Part shown: positions 53,939 to 62,011 of the stretch, piece after piece | Numbering within the stretch: the first letter of the stretch is position 1 | Layout of the letters: every line of letters begins with the position of its first letter | NCBI GenBank assembly: GCA_016873255.1 | Contig: VGXR01000006.1 | Span: 1-64,000, forward strand | DNA from: Planctomycetota bacterium | Lineage (GTDB): Bacteria; Planctomycetota; Phycisphaerae; Phycisphaerales; SM1A02 | DNA length: 64,000 nt | Direction of reading: 5' to 3' | Notes under the pieces: generated by a model | The model's input: only the letters and a program-made list of their open reading frames with translations | Databases searched by the model: none | What the model was told of the DNA's origin: nothing | Translations under genes and position numbers: made by a program

Positions 53939-55308
53939 GGCCACTTGCTCCCCGCCGACGCCGCGCGAACCGCGAACGCCGCCAGCGCCACAAGAGCCAC
54001 GAACGCTACGGTCGCAAGCGCCGCACCGGCCGCCAGCACCGTGCGATCTTGCCTGCGCGCGCGATCGCGCGCCGCCGCATACGGCACCGTGGTGAAGCTC
54101 ACGAGGTCGTAGAGCGGCACGAACGCGCGTGGCATGACGCGATTCAGCGCGTGGTCGAGCTTCTTCTTGAGCCGGAAGCTGAGGTGCGCGGTGCGGTCGC
54201 GCATCTCGACGAAGTTGTTGAGCGCCATGTCCGCGATCGCGTCGGCATTTGGCTTGCGCTCGCGCTGGTATTCCTCGAGCGCGCAGGACACGTCGGACGG
54301 GTTGCGCTCGAGCGCGTCCACGAGGCACTCGCAGTCCTCGAAGCTCGCGTTCGCGCCCTGGCCGTAGAACGGCACGATGGCATGCGCGGCGTCGCCGAGC
54401 AGCGCGAATCGGCCGCCCATGGCCCACGGCCAGCAGCGGATGGTGACCATCGAGCCGACCGGGTTGCGGTCGAAGTCCTCGGCGAGCGTCGGCATGATCG
54501 GCACCGCGTCGGGATAGACCCGCCGGAAGTACTCGAGCGCCGCGCGGCCGTCGCGGACGGATGCGAACGAGGCGTCGCCGCCGCCCTCGAACGGCCAGAA
54601 GAGCGTGCACGTGAAGCTGCCGTCGGGATTCGGGAGCGCGATCATCATGCTGCCGCCGCGCGGCCAGATGTGGAGCGCGTTCGGGTCCATCGCGAACGGC
54701 GCGTGCGGGCCGGCGGCTACGGGCGGGATCACCAGCTCCTTGTAGCCGTGCGCGAGCGACGACTGCGAGTACTCGAACCGCTCTCGCCGCTCCATGTGCC
54801 CGCGCACCGCGCTGAATGCGCCGTCGGCGCCGACCACGAGGTCCGCCTGGGCCTCGACGCGCGTCCCGTCCTGCCACTCGAAGACCGCGGCACCACGCTG
54901 CTCGTCGAGGCCGGTGCAGCGATGGTCGAAGAAGAGCTCGACGTTCGGGTGCGCCGCCGCCGCGCGCAGCAGCATCATGTTGAGCGCGCTGCGGCTGAAG
55001 CTGACGATCGCGCGGCTCGGGTCGGCCGAGTACGGCACGTACATCGTCTGCCCGGCGGCGGAATGGAGGATGCGCCCGGGCATGCGGATGCCGTGGGTAC
55101 GCACCTCCTCGGCGAGTCCGGCGCGCTCGAGCGCATGCAGGCCGCGGGCGCTGATGGCGAGGTTGATCGATCGCCCACCCACGCACCCGCGCGCGCGCGG
55201 GTCGCCGCGGCGCTCGAACACGCGAACGTGCCACCCGCGCCGGCCCAGGAAGTGCGCCAGGAGCGAGCCGCCGAGTCCGGCGCCGATGATGACCGCGGTG
55301 CGTGGCAT
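53935..55308 (-). CDS. kmo: Kynurenine 3-monooxygenase
   Basis: 457 aa FAD monooxygenase making 3-hydroxykynurenine with NADPH and O2. GAGLGGSLLAHFLGRRGW (FAD), GRSINLAIS, VGADGAFS, GDAAHAIVPFYGQG, the last being the KMO-type flavin motif. A single hydrophobic helix sits at the C-terminus (about 422-450, with flanking Arg), as in eukaryotic KMO. 3 bp of spacer to the inverted repeat upstream, no good ribosome binding site. Confidence 0.93.
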   Translation of the reverse strand: MPRTAVIIGAGLGGSLLAHFLGRRGWHVRVFERRGDPRARGCVGGRSINLAISARGLHALERAGLAEEVRTHGIRMPGRILHSAAGQTMYVPYSADPSRAIVSFSRSALNMMLLRAAAAHPNVELFFDHRCTGLDEQRGAAVFEWQDGTRVEAQADLVVGADGAFSAVRGHMERRERFEYSQSSLAHGYKELVIPPVAAGPHAPFAMDPNALHIWPRGGSMMIALPNPDGSFTCTLFWPFEGGGDASFASVRDGRAALEYFRRVYPDAVPIMPTLAEDFDRNPVGSMVTIRCWPWAMGGRFALLGDAAHAIVPFYGQGANASFEDCECLVDALERNPSDVSCALEEYQRERKPNADAIADMALNNFVEMRDRTAHLSFRLKKKLDHALNRVMPRAFVPLYDLVSFTTVPYAAARDRARRQDRTVLAAGAALATVAFVALVALAAFAVRAASAGSKWP

Positions 55309-55311
55309 GCG

Positions 55312-55438
55312 AAATTGTGTCCGGGGTAACCCCGCACTCCTTTGTCGAGACTCAGGCGACGAGACCCATGTCGCGCCGCCGCCGCTGCCGGATGCAAGGT
55401 CCGCGCAAAACAGTGCGGGGTTACCCCGGACACAATTT
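55312..55438. repeat. 127-bp palindromic element between kynU and kmo
   Basis: Perfect 27-bp inverted repeats at 55312-55338 and 55412-55438 enclose 73 bp. The right arm overlaps the kynU stop (55437) and the left arm ends 3 bp from the kmo start, so the element is almost the entire intergenic space. A partial direct copy is at 51233-51261. Size and structure suggest a small palindromic (REP/MITE-like) element or a regulatory hairpin. No transposase seen. Confidence 0.9.
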
Positions 55439-56720
55439 AGCGTCCGCAGAGCGCGGCTGCCGCGGCGCGCGCGTCCTGCCAGCCGCTGTAGAGCGGCACG
55501 GGTGCGAGGCGCACGATGTTCGGCTCGCGGAAGTCGCACACGATGCCGCGGCGGCCGAGCTCCGCGTGCCGCGCGCGCGCATCCCGCTCGAACGCGATGC
55601 TCAGCTGCGCGCCGTGCGCTCCGGGCGCATCCGGCGTCACCACGCGGCAGCCCTCCGGGCCCCACGCCGCGATCAGCGACCGCAGGTACCCCGTCACGGC
55701 GCGGCTCTTCGCGTGCAGCGCATCCATCCCGACGCGGTCGAAGATCCGCAGGCTGGCCAGCAGCGGGGCAAGCGCCATGATCGGCGGGTTCGAGCACTGC
55801 CAGCCGTCCGCACCCACGCGCGCCGTGAACTCGGGCCCCATGGCAAACCGCGTGGCAGGGTCGTTGCCCCACCACCCCGCGAAGCGCGGCAGGTCCGTCC
55901 GCCGCCCGTGCCGCTCGTGCACGAACGCGCCAGCCACCGCACCCGGGCCGGCGTTCAGGTACTTGTACGAGCACCAGCACGCGAAGTCCACGTCCCACTC
56001 GTGCAGCCTCGCCGGGAGGTTCCCTGCCCAGTGCGCCAGGTCCCAGCCCGCGACCGCGCCCACGGCATGCGCAGCCGCGGTGATGCGCGCGATGTCGAAC
56101 GCCTGGCCCGTCGCGTAGTTCACGCCGCCCACCATCACCAGCGCGAGCGACTCGCCAGCCTCCCGGATCGCGTCAAGGAGGTCATCCTCGCGGATGAGCG
56201 CCTCGCCCGCGCGCGGCCCGACCTCGATCACCTCGCGCGCCGGGTCGAGCCCACGCGCGCGCACGTGCGTCTTCACCGCGTAGGTATCGCTCGGAAACGC
56301 GCCGCGCTCCATCAGCACCTTGGTGCGCCTGCCCTCGGGCCGCCAGAAGCTCACCATCAGGAGGTGCAGGTTCACCGTGAGCGAGTTCATCATCACCACC
56401 TCGCCCGGCCGCGCGCCCACGAGCCGCGCGCCCAGCTCGCGGAACTGCTCGTGGTAGTCGACCCACGGCCGCCGCGCATGCAGGTGACCCTCCACGGCAA
56501 GCCGCGACCAATCGTCGAACTCCTCCTGCACCAGCCGGCGCGCCTCGCGCGGAAGAAGGCCCAGCGAGTTCCCGCAGAGGTACGTGAGCGGTGCGCCGTC
56601 CGCGCCGCGCGGGAACTCGAACTCCTCGCGCACGGCACGGAGCGGATCCGCCGCGTCCATGCGGGCCGCGAACTCGGCGGAAGCATCAAGGGGATTCGGC
56701 ACGGTCGCGGTCATGGTCAT
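55437..56720 (-). CDS. kynU: Kynureninase
   Basis: 427 aa PLP enzyme cleaving (3-hydroxy)kynurenine to (3-hydroxy)anthranilate and alanine. PLP Lys253 in WCSYKYLNAGPG, LCGNSLGLLPR, GWDLAHWAGN, VTPDAPGAHGAQLS. ATG 56714 has the better ribosome binding site (GGAG, 7 nt) and would shorten it by two codons. 12 bp after the ACMSD gene. Confidence 0.95.
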   Translation of the reverse strand: MTMTATVPNPLDASAEFAARMDAADPLRAVREEFEFPRGADGAPLTYLCGNSLGLLPREARRLVQEEFDDWSRLAVEGHLHARRPWVDYHEQFRELGARLVGARPGEVVMMNSLTVNLHLLMVSFWRPEGRRTKVLMERGAFPSDTYAVKTHVRARGLDPAREVIEVGPRAGEALIREDDLLDAIREAGESLALVMVGGVNYATGQAFDIARITAAAHAVGAVAGWDLAHWAGNLPARLHEWDVDFACWCSYKYLNAGPGAVAGAFVHERHGRRTDLPRFAGWWGNDPATRFAMGPEFTARVGADGWQCSNPPIMALAPLLASLRIFDRVGMDALHAKSRAVTGYLRSLIAAWGPEGCRVVTPDAPGAHGAQLSIAFERDARARHAELGRRGIVCDFREPNIVRLAPVPLYSGWQDARAAAAALCGR

Positions 56721-56732
56721 ACTCCCTCGGCC

Positions 56733-57797
56733 TCACGCGGTGGCATCGACATGCGGCGGCACGCGCCCATCTCCCGCGCCACCCGCGGCGCGCACCGCTC
56801 GCGACGCACGCTCGCCGAGGAAGGCCGCCGCGGCGCCGTGCAGGATGCTCTCGCGCATCTCGGCGTCCAGCCACCCGGCCTTGCGCACCACCTCGCCCGC
56901 CGACAGCTCGCCGAGCGGAAACGGGTAGTCCGTGCCCAGCGCCACCTTGCCATTGCCAGCCACCGAAAGCAGGAGCCGCAGCGCCTCGGGGTCGTGCACC
57001 AGCGAGTCGAACCACACGCGCCGGATCGACTCGCGCGGCGATTCGCGCGTCATCGTCTGGCAGAGGTCGGGCCGCTCGCGGAAGCCGTGCTCCCAGCGCC
57101 CGAGCGTCATCGGCGCGGCACCGCCCCCGTGCGCGAACCCGATGCGAAGCGACGGCAGCCGCTCGAGGACGCCGCCGAAGCACACGCTGCCCACCGCGAG
57201 CGCCGTCTCTGCCGGCATGCCCACGAGCCACGGGAACCAGTGCCGCGGCATGCGGTCGGCGGCCATCATGTCCCACGGATGCACGAACACGCACGCGCCC
57301 AGCGCCGCCGCGGCCTCGAGCACCTCGACCACCGCAGGATCGTCGAGGTTGCGGCCGTTCACGTGCGAGCCGATCTGCACGCCGGGCATGCCGAGCTCGC
57401 GCACGCACCGCTCGAGCTCGCGCACCGCGAGCCGCGGGTCCTGCATCGGCACGGTGCCGAGGCCCGTGAAGCGGTCCGGAAATGCCTGCACGACCCCCGC
57501 CACGTGGTCGTTGAGGAACGCCGCCAGGTCCGCCGCATCCTGTGCCTTGGCCCAGTAGCCGAACATCACGGGCACCGTGCTCAGTGCCTGCACGCGCACG
57601 CCGGAAGCGTCGCAGTCGGCCACGCGCACCGCCGGGTCCCAGCAGTTCGACTGGATCTCCCGGAACATCCTCCCGTCCTTCCACAGGCGCGCACGGCACG
57701 CGCCGCAGTGCTCGATCGACACCCAGCCCGGGTACCCGTACTTCGCGCACAGGTCTGGCCAGCGCTCCGGCAGGATGTGCGTGTGGAGGTCGATCAT
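56733..57797 (-). CDS. nbaD: 2-Amino-3-carboxymuconate-6-semialdehyde decarboxylase
   Basis: 354 aa amidohydrolase-fold zinc enzyme. [16 protein letters not shown] (HxH metal ligands at 5 and 7), [24 protein letters not shown] (His and the family pattern, in two parts), [11 protein letters not shown] (Asp). Decarboxylation of ACMS removes the precursor of quinolinate. The longer in-frame reading upstream of 57797 is antisense-like and rejected. Confidence 0.93.
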   Translation of the reverse strand: MIDLHTHILPERWPDLCAKYGYPGWVSIEHCGACRARLWKDGRMFREIQSNCWDPAVRVADCDASGVRVQALSTVPVMFGYWAKAQDAADLAAFLNDHVAGVVQAFPDRFTGLGTVPMQDPRLAVRELERCVRELGMPGVQIGSHVNGRNLDDPAVVEVLEAAAALGACVFVHPWDMMAADRMPRHWFPWLVGMPAETALAVGSVCFGGVLERLPSLRIGFAHGGGAAPMTLGRWEHGFRERPDLCQTMTRESPRESIRRVWFDSLVHDPEALRLLLSVAGNGKVALGTDYPFPLGELSAGEVVRKAGWLDAEMRESILHGAAAAFLGERASRAVRAAGGAGDGRVPPHVDATA

Positions 57798-57844
57798 CGT
57801 GGTCCGTGGCTGCCGCGCGAAGCGCGCACGGCCGGCGCCTTGCC

Positions 57845-58432
57845 TCAGTACGGACGCATCACGCGCGTGCCGCACTTGCGACAGGTGCAGAGCTTCTCGT
57901 CGGCCCAGAACTCCTCCATGGCCCTCTTGAAGTGCTGCACGATGTCCTTGCAGCAGAACACCTTGTCGTAGACCAGTTCCCCGCACTTCTCGCAGAAGAA
58001 CATGAGGTGCTCCGGCTCGGTCTCGGGGCGCCGCCGCTCCACGACCAGGCCCAGCGTGTCCGGCCCGCGCTGCGGGCTGTGCGGAACGCCGCCGGGGATG
58101 AAGAACGTCTCGCCCTCGCGCACGGGGACGTCCCTGATGCCGTCCTTGTCGCGGATGCGCACGACGATGTCGCCCTTCAGCTGGATGAAGAACTCCTCGC
58201 TGTCGGTCATGTGGAAGTCGTTGCGCGCGTTGGGGCCCGCGATGACCATCACGAAGAAGTCCTGCCCGCTGTAGAGGTACTTGTTGCCGACCGGCGGCAC
58301 CATCATGTGCCGGTTCTCGGCGATCCACCTCATCAGCCCGACCGACGGCGCGACGGTGCCGTCGGTCATGAAGCCCGTGGGGTCGCCGAGGTCGTTCGTA
58401 GCGCGCTGCGCCGTGGCGGAGGCGGTGTGCAT
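57845..58432 (-). CDS. nbaC: 3-Hydroxyanthranilate 3,4-dioxygenase
   Basis: 195 aa cupin. Iron ligands His74, Glu80 and His118 ([19 protein letters not shown]), and a C-terminal rubredoxin-like site from Cys147, 150, 184 and 187, the bacterial form. Opens the aromatic ring to give ACMS. 47 bp from the ACMSD gene. Confidence 0.95.
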   Translation of the reverse strand: MHTASATAQRATNDLGDPTGFMTDGTVAPSVGLMRWIAENRHMMVPPVGNKYLYSGQDFFVMVIAGPNARNDFHMTDSEEFFIQLKGDIVVRIRDKDGIRDVPVREGETFFIPGGVPHSPQRGPDTLGLVVERRRPETEPEHLMFFCEKCGELVYDKVFCCKDIVQHFKRAMEEFWADEKLCTCRKCGTRVMRPY

Positions 58433-58508
58433 CGCCCGAGGATACCTGCGTGCGCAGCCGCTCCCGCCCCGGACGAGTCGCCCGCACCGCTCCGAACCCG
58501 ATGCTCCG

Positions 58509-59306
58509 CTACAGCCGCGTCCTGATCGCCCACAGATCCGGGAACAGCGGGTTGAACAGCGTCGTCCGCAGGTACGCAGCCCCCGGGCTGCCGCCCGTGC
58601 CCTGCTTGAAGCCGATGGTGCGCTCCACCATCTTCACGTGGCGGTAGCGCCACTCCTGGATGCCCTCGTCGAGGTCGACGAGCAGCTCGCACACGCCGCG
58701 CTCCGACGGGCACTCGCGGTAGAGCGCAAGCAGCGTCTCCTGGAACGCGGGCCATTCCTGCATCGGCTGCGTGACGTCGCGCGCGAGCAGCTCCGCGGGC
58801 ACCGCATGCCCCCGCGCGGCCACGAAGCGCGCGAACGCGTCGTACACGGTCGGCGCCGCGTACCGACGCTCCAGCGCCGCGCGCTCGGCGCTGCCCTCCG
58901 GGTAGTGCGCGAGCATGCGCGGGTTCTTGTTGCCGAGCAGGAACTCGAACTCGCGGAACTGCGCGCTCTGGAAGCCGCTCGAGTTGGCCAGGAAGCTGCG
59001 GAAGGACAGGAAGTCGACGGGCGTCATCGTCTCGAGCACGTCGATCTGCTGCACCATGGTCTTGAGGATGGTGAGCATGCGCTTGAGCGTCGGTGCCGCA
59101 TGGACCGCATCGCCGGACAGCAGGCACCCGACGAGCCGGTCGCCCTCGTGCAGCTGCTGCCTGAACCACAGCTCGTACACCTGGTGGATGACGATGAAGA
59201 GCATCTCGTCGTGCTCGGGCTGGTCGGACCCGGGCGCACGCGAGAGCGGCTGCTGCAGCGAGAGGAGCTCGGGGACCTTGAGGTAGCTGCCGTAGGTGAT
59301 GTTCAT
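58509..59306 (-). CDS. kynA: Tryptophan 2,3-dioxygenase
   Basis: 265 aa haem enzyme starting the pathway. YGSYLKVPELLSLQ, IHQVYELWFRQ (substrate and haem-distal region), EWRYRHVKMVERTIG (proximal His) and KQGTGGSPGAAYLR. Start ATG 59306 with AAGG 9 nt upstream. First gene of the minus-strand run; 76 bp to the next. Confidence 0.95.
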   Translation of the reverse strand: MNITYGSYLKVPELLSLQQPLSRAPGSDQPEHDEMLFIVIHQVYELWFRQQLHEGDRLVGCLLSGDAVHAAPTLKRMLTILKTMVQQIDVLETMTPVDFLSFRSFLANSSGFQSAQFREFEFLLGNKNPRMLAHYPEGSAERAALERRYAAPTVYDAFARFVAARGHAVPAELLARDVTQPMQEWPAFQETLLALYRECPSERGVCELLVDLDEGIQEWRYRHVKMVERTIGFKQGTGGSPGAAYLRTTLFNPLFPDLWAIRTRL

Positions 59307-59383
59307 GTGGAAGCCTTGCCGCCGCGGCGAGGCCCGCGCGGTCGCCCGGAGAGTACGGCTGAAGGACCTGCCAATCATGGACG

Positions 59384-59423
59384 CACCCGGGATCCCGCCT
59401 CGGTCAGGTCGGAATCCCGGGTG
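59384..59423 (-). terminator. Hairpin after PEP-CTERM gene 3
   Basis: 10-bp stem (59384-59393 with 59414-59423), 20-nt loop, 39 bp beyond the stop of the 59462-60262 gene and before the kynA promoter region. No T-run. Confidence 0.45.
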
Positions 59424-59461
59424 GGACCGTGGATCATGGGCGTCTGCGGCCGGCGGACCGA

Positions 59462-60262
59462 TCAGGCGCGCCGGCGCGGCCTCAGCGCCATTGCCAATCC
59501 GAGCGCCGCCAACGCACCCGGCGCCGGAACGGCATTGCCGTAGAACGCCGAGGTCTGGCCGGTGACTCCGTCGCGGACATTCACATTGGCTCGCCAGCCG
59601 AAATCAAATGTGTCCGTCGGCAACAGCGGGTAAGTCACGTTGCCCGCGACGAAACTGAGGTTCTGCAGGGAGGCGTTGGCAAGGACGAGATGAGCGCACC
59701 AAACCCCCCACTGCGCGCCCGCTGAGCCGGGTGAGCCCGCAATGGACCCGTTCGGTAATGTCGGGCCACTGTCGTAGCGAGCGTAGTTGCCGTTGAAGAA
59801 ATTCAGGCTAATCGCCTTCGTGTCGATGCTGGGCGGATTCGAGGCGAACCAGCCACTAATGCCATAGGCCCCGATCGAGTTGTCGGACTGCCCGCCACCC
59901 CACGCGGGGTCGGGAGCCGACGATGCCGAGGCGAAGTACTCGCCGTAGATCTGCTGCCCGCCCGTGCAGCCGATGGTGAAGAAACTGTCGATCGAATTGT
60001 TGGTGCTTGTCGCTGTCGGTTTCCAGGGTTGAGCGCCGGACCCTGTCGGGTTCTGTAAGAAGCCGCCGGCGAGATTGGTGGCGCAGCTGACGTTGTAGCA
60101 GGCGAGCACCCGATCGGTGGAGTTGCTGGTCCCGGCAAACATGTCGATGACCAAATCCGAGCCGACTTGCCTGGCGTAGGTAATGAAGCCGAGAAACCCG
60201 GCGTCAGCATGCGCGCAGAGCGTTGCCACACCGGCAGCGGCGAGGATGAGAGACCTATTCAT
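59462..60262 (-). CDS. PEP-CTERM-type exported protein 3
   Basis: 266 aa. Signal peptide to about residue 20 (CAHADA). The body is beta-rich with paired Cys residues (CYNVSC, FTIGCTGG) and is not similar to the other two. Tail VPAPGALAALGLAMALRPRRRA, the PAP form of PEP-CTERM. The C3T3 leader (60281-60288) is weaker than in the others. Confidence 0.8.
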   Translation of the reverse strand: MNRSLILAAAGVATLCAHADAGFLGFITYARQVGSDLVIDMFAGTSNSTDRVLACYNVSCATNLAGGFLQNPTGSGAQPWKPTATSTNNSIDSFFTIGCTGGQQIYGEYFASASSAPDPAWGGGQSDNSIGAYGISGWFASNPPSIDTKAISLNFFNGNYARYDSGPTLPNGSIAGSPGSAGAQWGVWCAHLVLANASLQNLSFVAGNVTYPLLPTDTFDFGWRANVNVRDGVTGQTSAFYGNAVPAPGALAALGLAMALRPRRRA

Positions 60263-60479
60263 GATTCGACCTCGTTTGGTGAAAAGGGGGTAAGGGGCGC
60301 GCGGGGCACCGCGCGCTTGTGGGAGGAGCCACAAACATCCGTGAAGAACGGGCGCGGCGCAAGTAAAACTTTGCCCGATCGCTCAGTGCATTCCCTAAGT
60401 GTCTTTCAGTGATTGGCTTAGGCGCCCCTCCCGCAGCCAAGGCCACTCACCGCCCCCACCGGCCGCGCAGACCCGACGC

Positions 60480-61865
60480 TCAGGACAGGAGCGTCCCGCC
60501 GAGGAGCGCCTTGGCGACGAGGAAGTAGATGACCAGCCCGGCCACGTCGACCAGCGTCGCGACCGCGGGCGCCGAGCTCGTGGCGGGGTCGAGGCGGAAC
60601 GAGCGGAGCACGAACGGCAGCATGCTGCCCGCGATGGTCCCCGCCGTGACGACGCCGACAAGGCTGGCCCACACCACGAAGCCGACCGCCACCGCGTGGT
60701 CGCCGAAGTCGTACCACCCGAGGCGGTGCCAGAGGATCACCCGCACGAACCCGAGCGCCCCGAGCATCGCGCCCAGGACCGCGCCCGTGGCCACCTCGCG
60801 CACCAGCACGCGGCGCCAAGAGCCCGGCTCCAGCTCGTCGAGCGCCAGCGCGCGCACGATGAGCGTGGCAGCCTGCGAACCCGTGTTGCCGCCGCTCGAG
60901 ATCACCAGCGGGATGAACATCGCGAGCATCACCGCCGAGGCCAGGTCGTGCTCGAAGTAGCTCATCGCCGTGGCCGTGAGCATCTCGCCGGCGAAGAGCA
61001 CCGAGAGCCACACGCCGCGCTGGCGCAGGAGCAGCCAGAACGGCGTGCGCGCATAGGTGGTGTCGACGGCCGCGACGCCGCCGAAGCGCAGCTGGCTCTC
61101 CGTCTCCTCCTCCTGCGCGATGTCGAGCGCGTCATCGGCAGTGATGATGCCAAGCATGTGCCCGTGCTCGTCGACCACGGCAAGCGCGGAGCGGTCGTAG
61201 CGCTTGAAGAGGCGCACCACCTCCGGGAGCTCGGTGCGCGCGGGGATGGCCACCAGCTGCGGGTGCTCCAGGTGGCGCACCGCCGTGCCGGGGAGCGCCT
61301 TCACGAGCGTCCCCAGCCGCACGTCGAACAGCAGCCGACCCGCCGCGTCCACGACATACAGGACGTTGAGCGTCTCGATGCGGCGGTCGGTGCGCCGGAT
61401 GGCCTCGAGCGCCTCGGCCACGGTCATGTCGGGCGAGAGGCCCACGTACTCGGGCGTCATCCGGTGGCCCGCGGTGCCCTCGGGGTAGCCGAGCAGCGTG
61501 CGCGTGGCCGCCAGCGCCTGCGGATTGAGCGACTCCAGGATGCGCCGCGTCACCTCCGCAGGAAGGTCATCGAGCAGCTGCACGCGGTCGTCGGGCGTCA
61601 TCGCGTTCACGATGTCGCGCATCTGGTCGCTCGACAGCGACGCGATCAGCTCGGCCTGCTGCTCGACCGGCAGATAGGAAAAGACGGCGCCCGCGCGGTC
61701 GCGCGACAGCAGCCGGAAGATCGGGCCCTCGTCGTCCGCGGGCAGGTCCGTCAGGATCTCGGCCACGTCCGGGTCGGCCAGGCCCTCGAGCACGCGCCGC
61801 AGCTCCGCCCAGTCCTTCTGGGCGATGAGTTCCTCGACCTCGACCTGGAGCAGGTGTCCGAGCAC
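60480..61865 (-). CDS. mgtE: Magnesium transporter MgtE
   Basis: 461 aa from GTG 61865. N-terminal helical MgtE-N domain (about 1-130), CBS pair (about 135-260, TAGHRMTPEYVGL, GIITADDALD), then five transmembrane helices with ISSGGNTGSQAATLIVRALAL, the pore signature (in two parts), and the final membrane Asp of LVDVAGLVIYF. Mg2+ sensing is via the N and CBS domains. No leader riboswitch recognised. Confidence 0.95.
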   Translation of the reverse strand: MLGHLLQVEVEELIAQKDWAELRRVLEGLADPDVAEILTDLPADDEGPIFRLLSRDRAGAVFSYLPVEQQAELIASLSSDQMRDIVNAMTPDDRVQLLDDLPAEVTRRILESLNPQALAATRTLLGYPEGTAGHRMTPEYVGLSPDMTVAEALEAIRRTDRRIETLNVLYVVDAAGRLLFDVRLGTLVKALPGTAVRHLEHPQLVAIPARTELPEVVRLFKRYDRSALAVVDEHGHMLGIITADDALDIAQEEETESQLRFGGVAAVDTTYARTPFWLLLRQRGVWLSVLFAGEMLTATAMSYFEHDLASAVMLAMFIPLVISSGGNTGSQAATLIVRALALDELEPGSWRRVLVREVATGAVLGAMLGALGFVRVILWHRLGWYDFGDHAVAVGFVVWASLVGVVTAGTIAGSMLPFVLRSFRLDPATSSAPAVATLVDVAGLVIYFLVAKALLGGTLLS

Positions 61866-62011
61866 GGAGGGCGCAGGGTAACCCGTTTCCGGACGCCCGG
61901 ACCGCGTTCAGGCGCTCGCCCGCGTCGAGTCGACGCGACCGCCGCGGCGAAATCAGTTCCCGGTTGATTCTGGGAATCCGCCGGGTGCGGGCTATTCTTC
62001 AGGAACTCCCG

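Noticed and set aside
55312-55438. Insertion sequence
   Set aside because: Only 73 bp between the inverted repeats and no transposase frame, so at most a non-autonomous element.
55302-57971. 889-codon plus-strand open frame
   Set aside because: Antisense to kynU and ACMSD; low-complexity Arg/His composition.
61866-62011. Magnesium riboswitch before mgtE
   Set aside because: The 146-bp gap lacks recognisable M-box or YkoK conserved blocks and is shared with a divergent gene.
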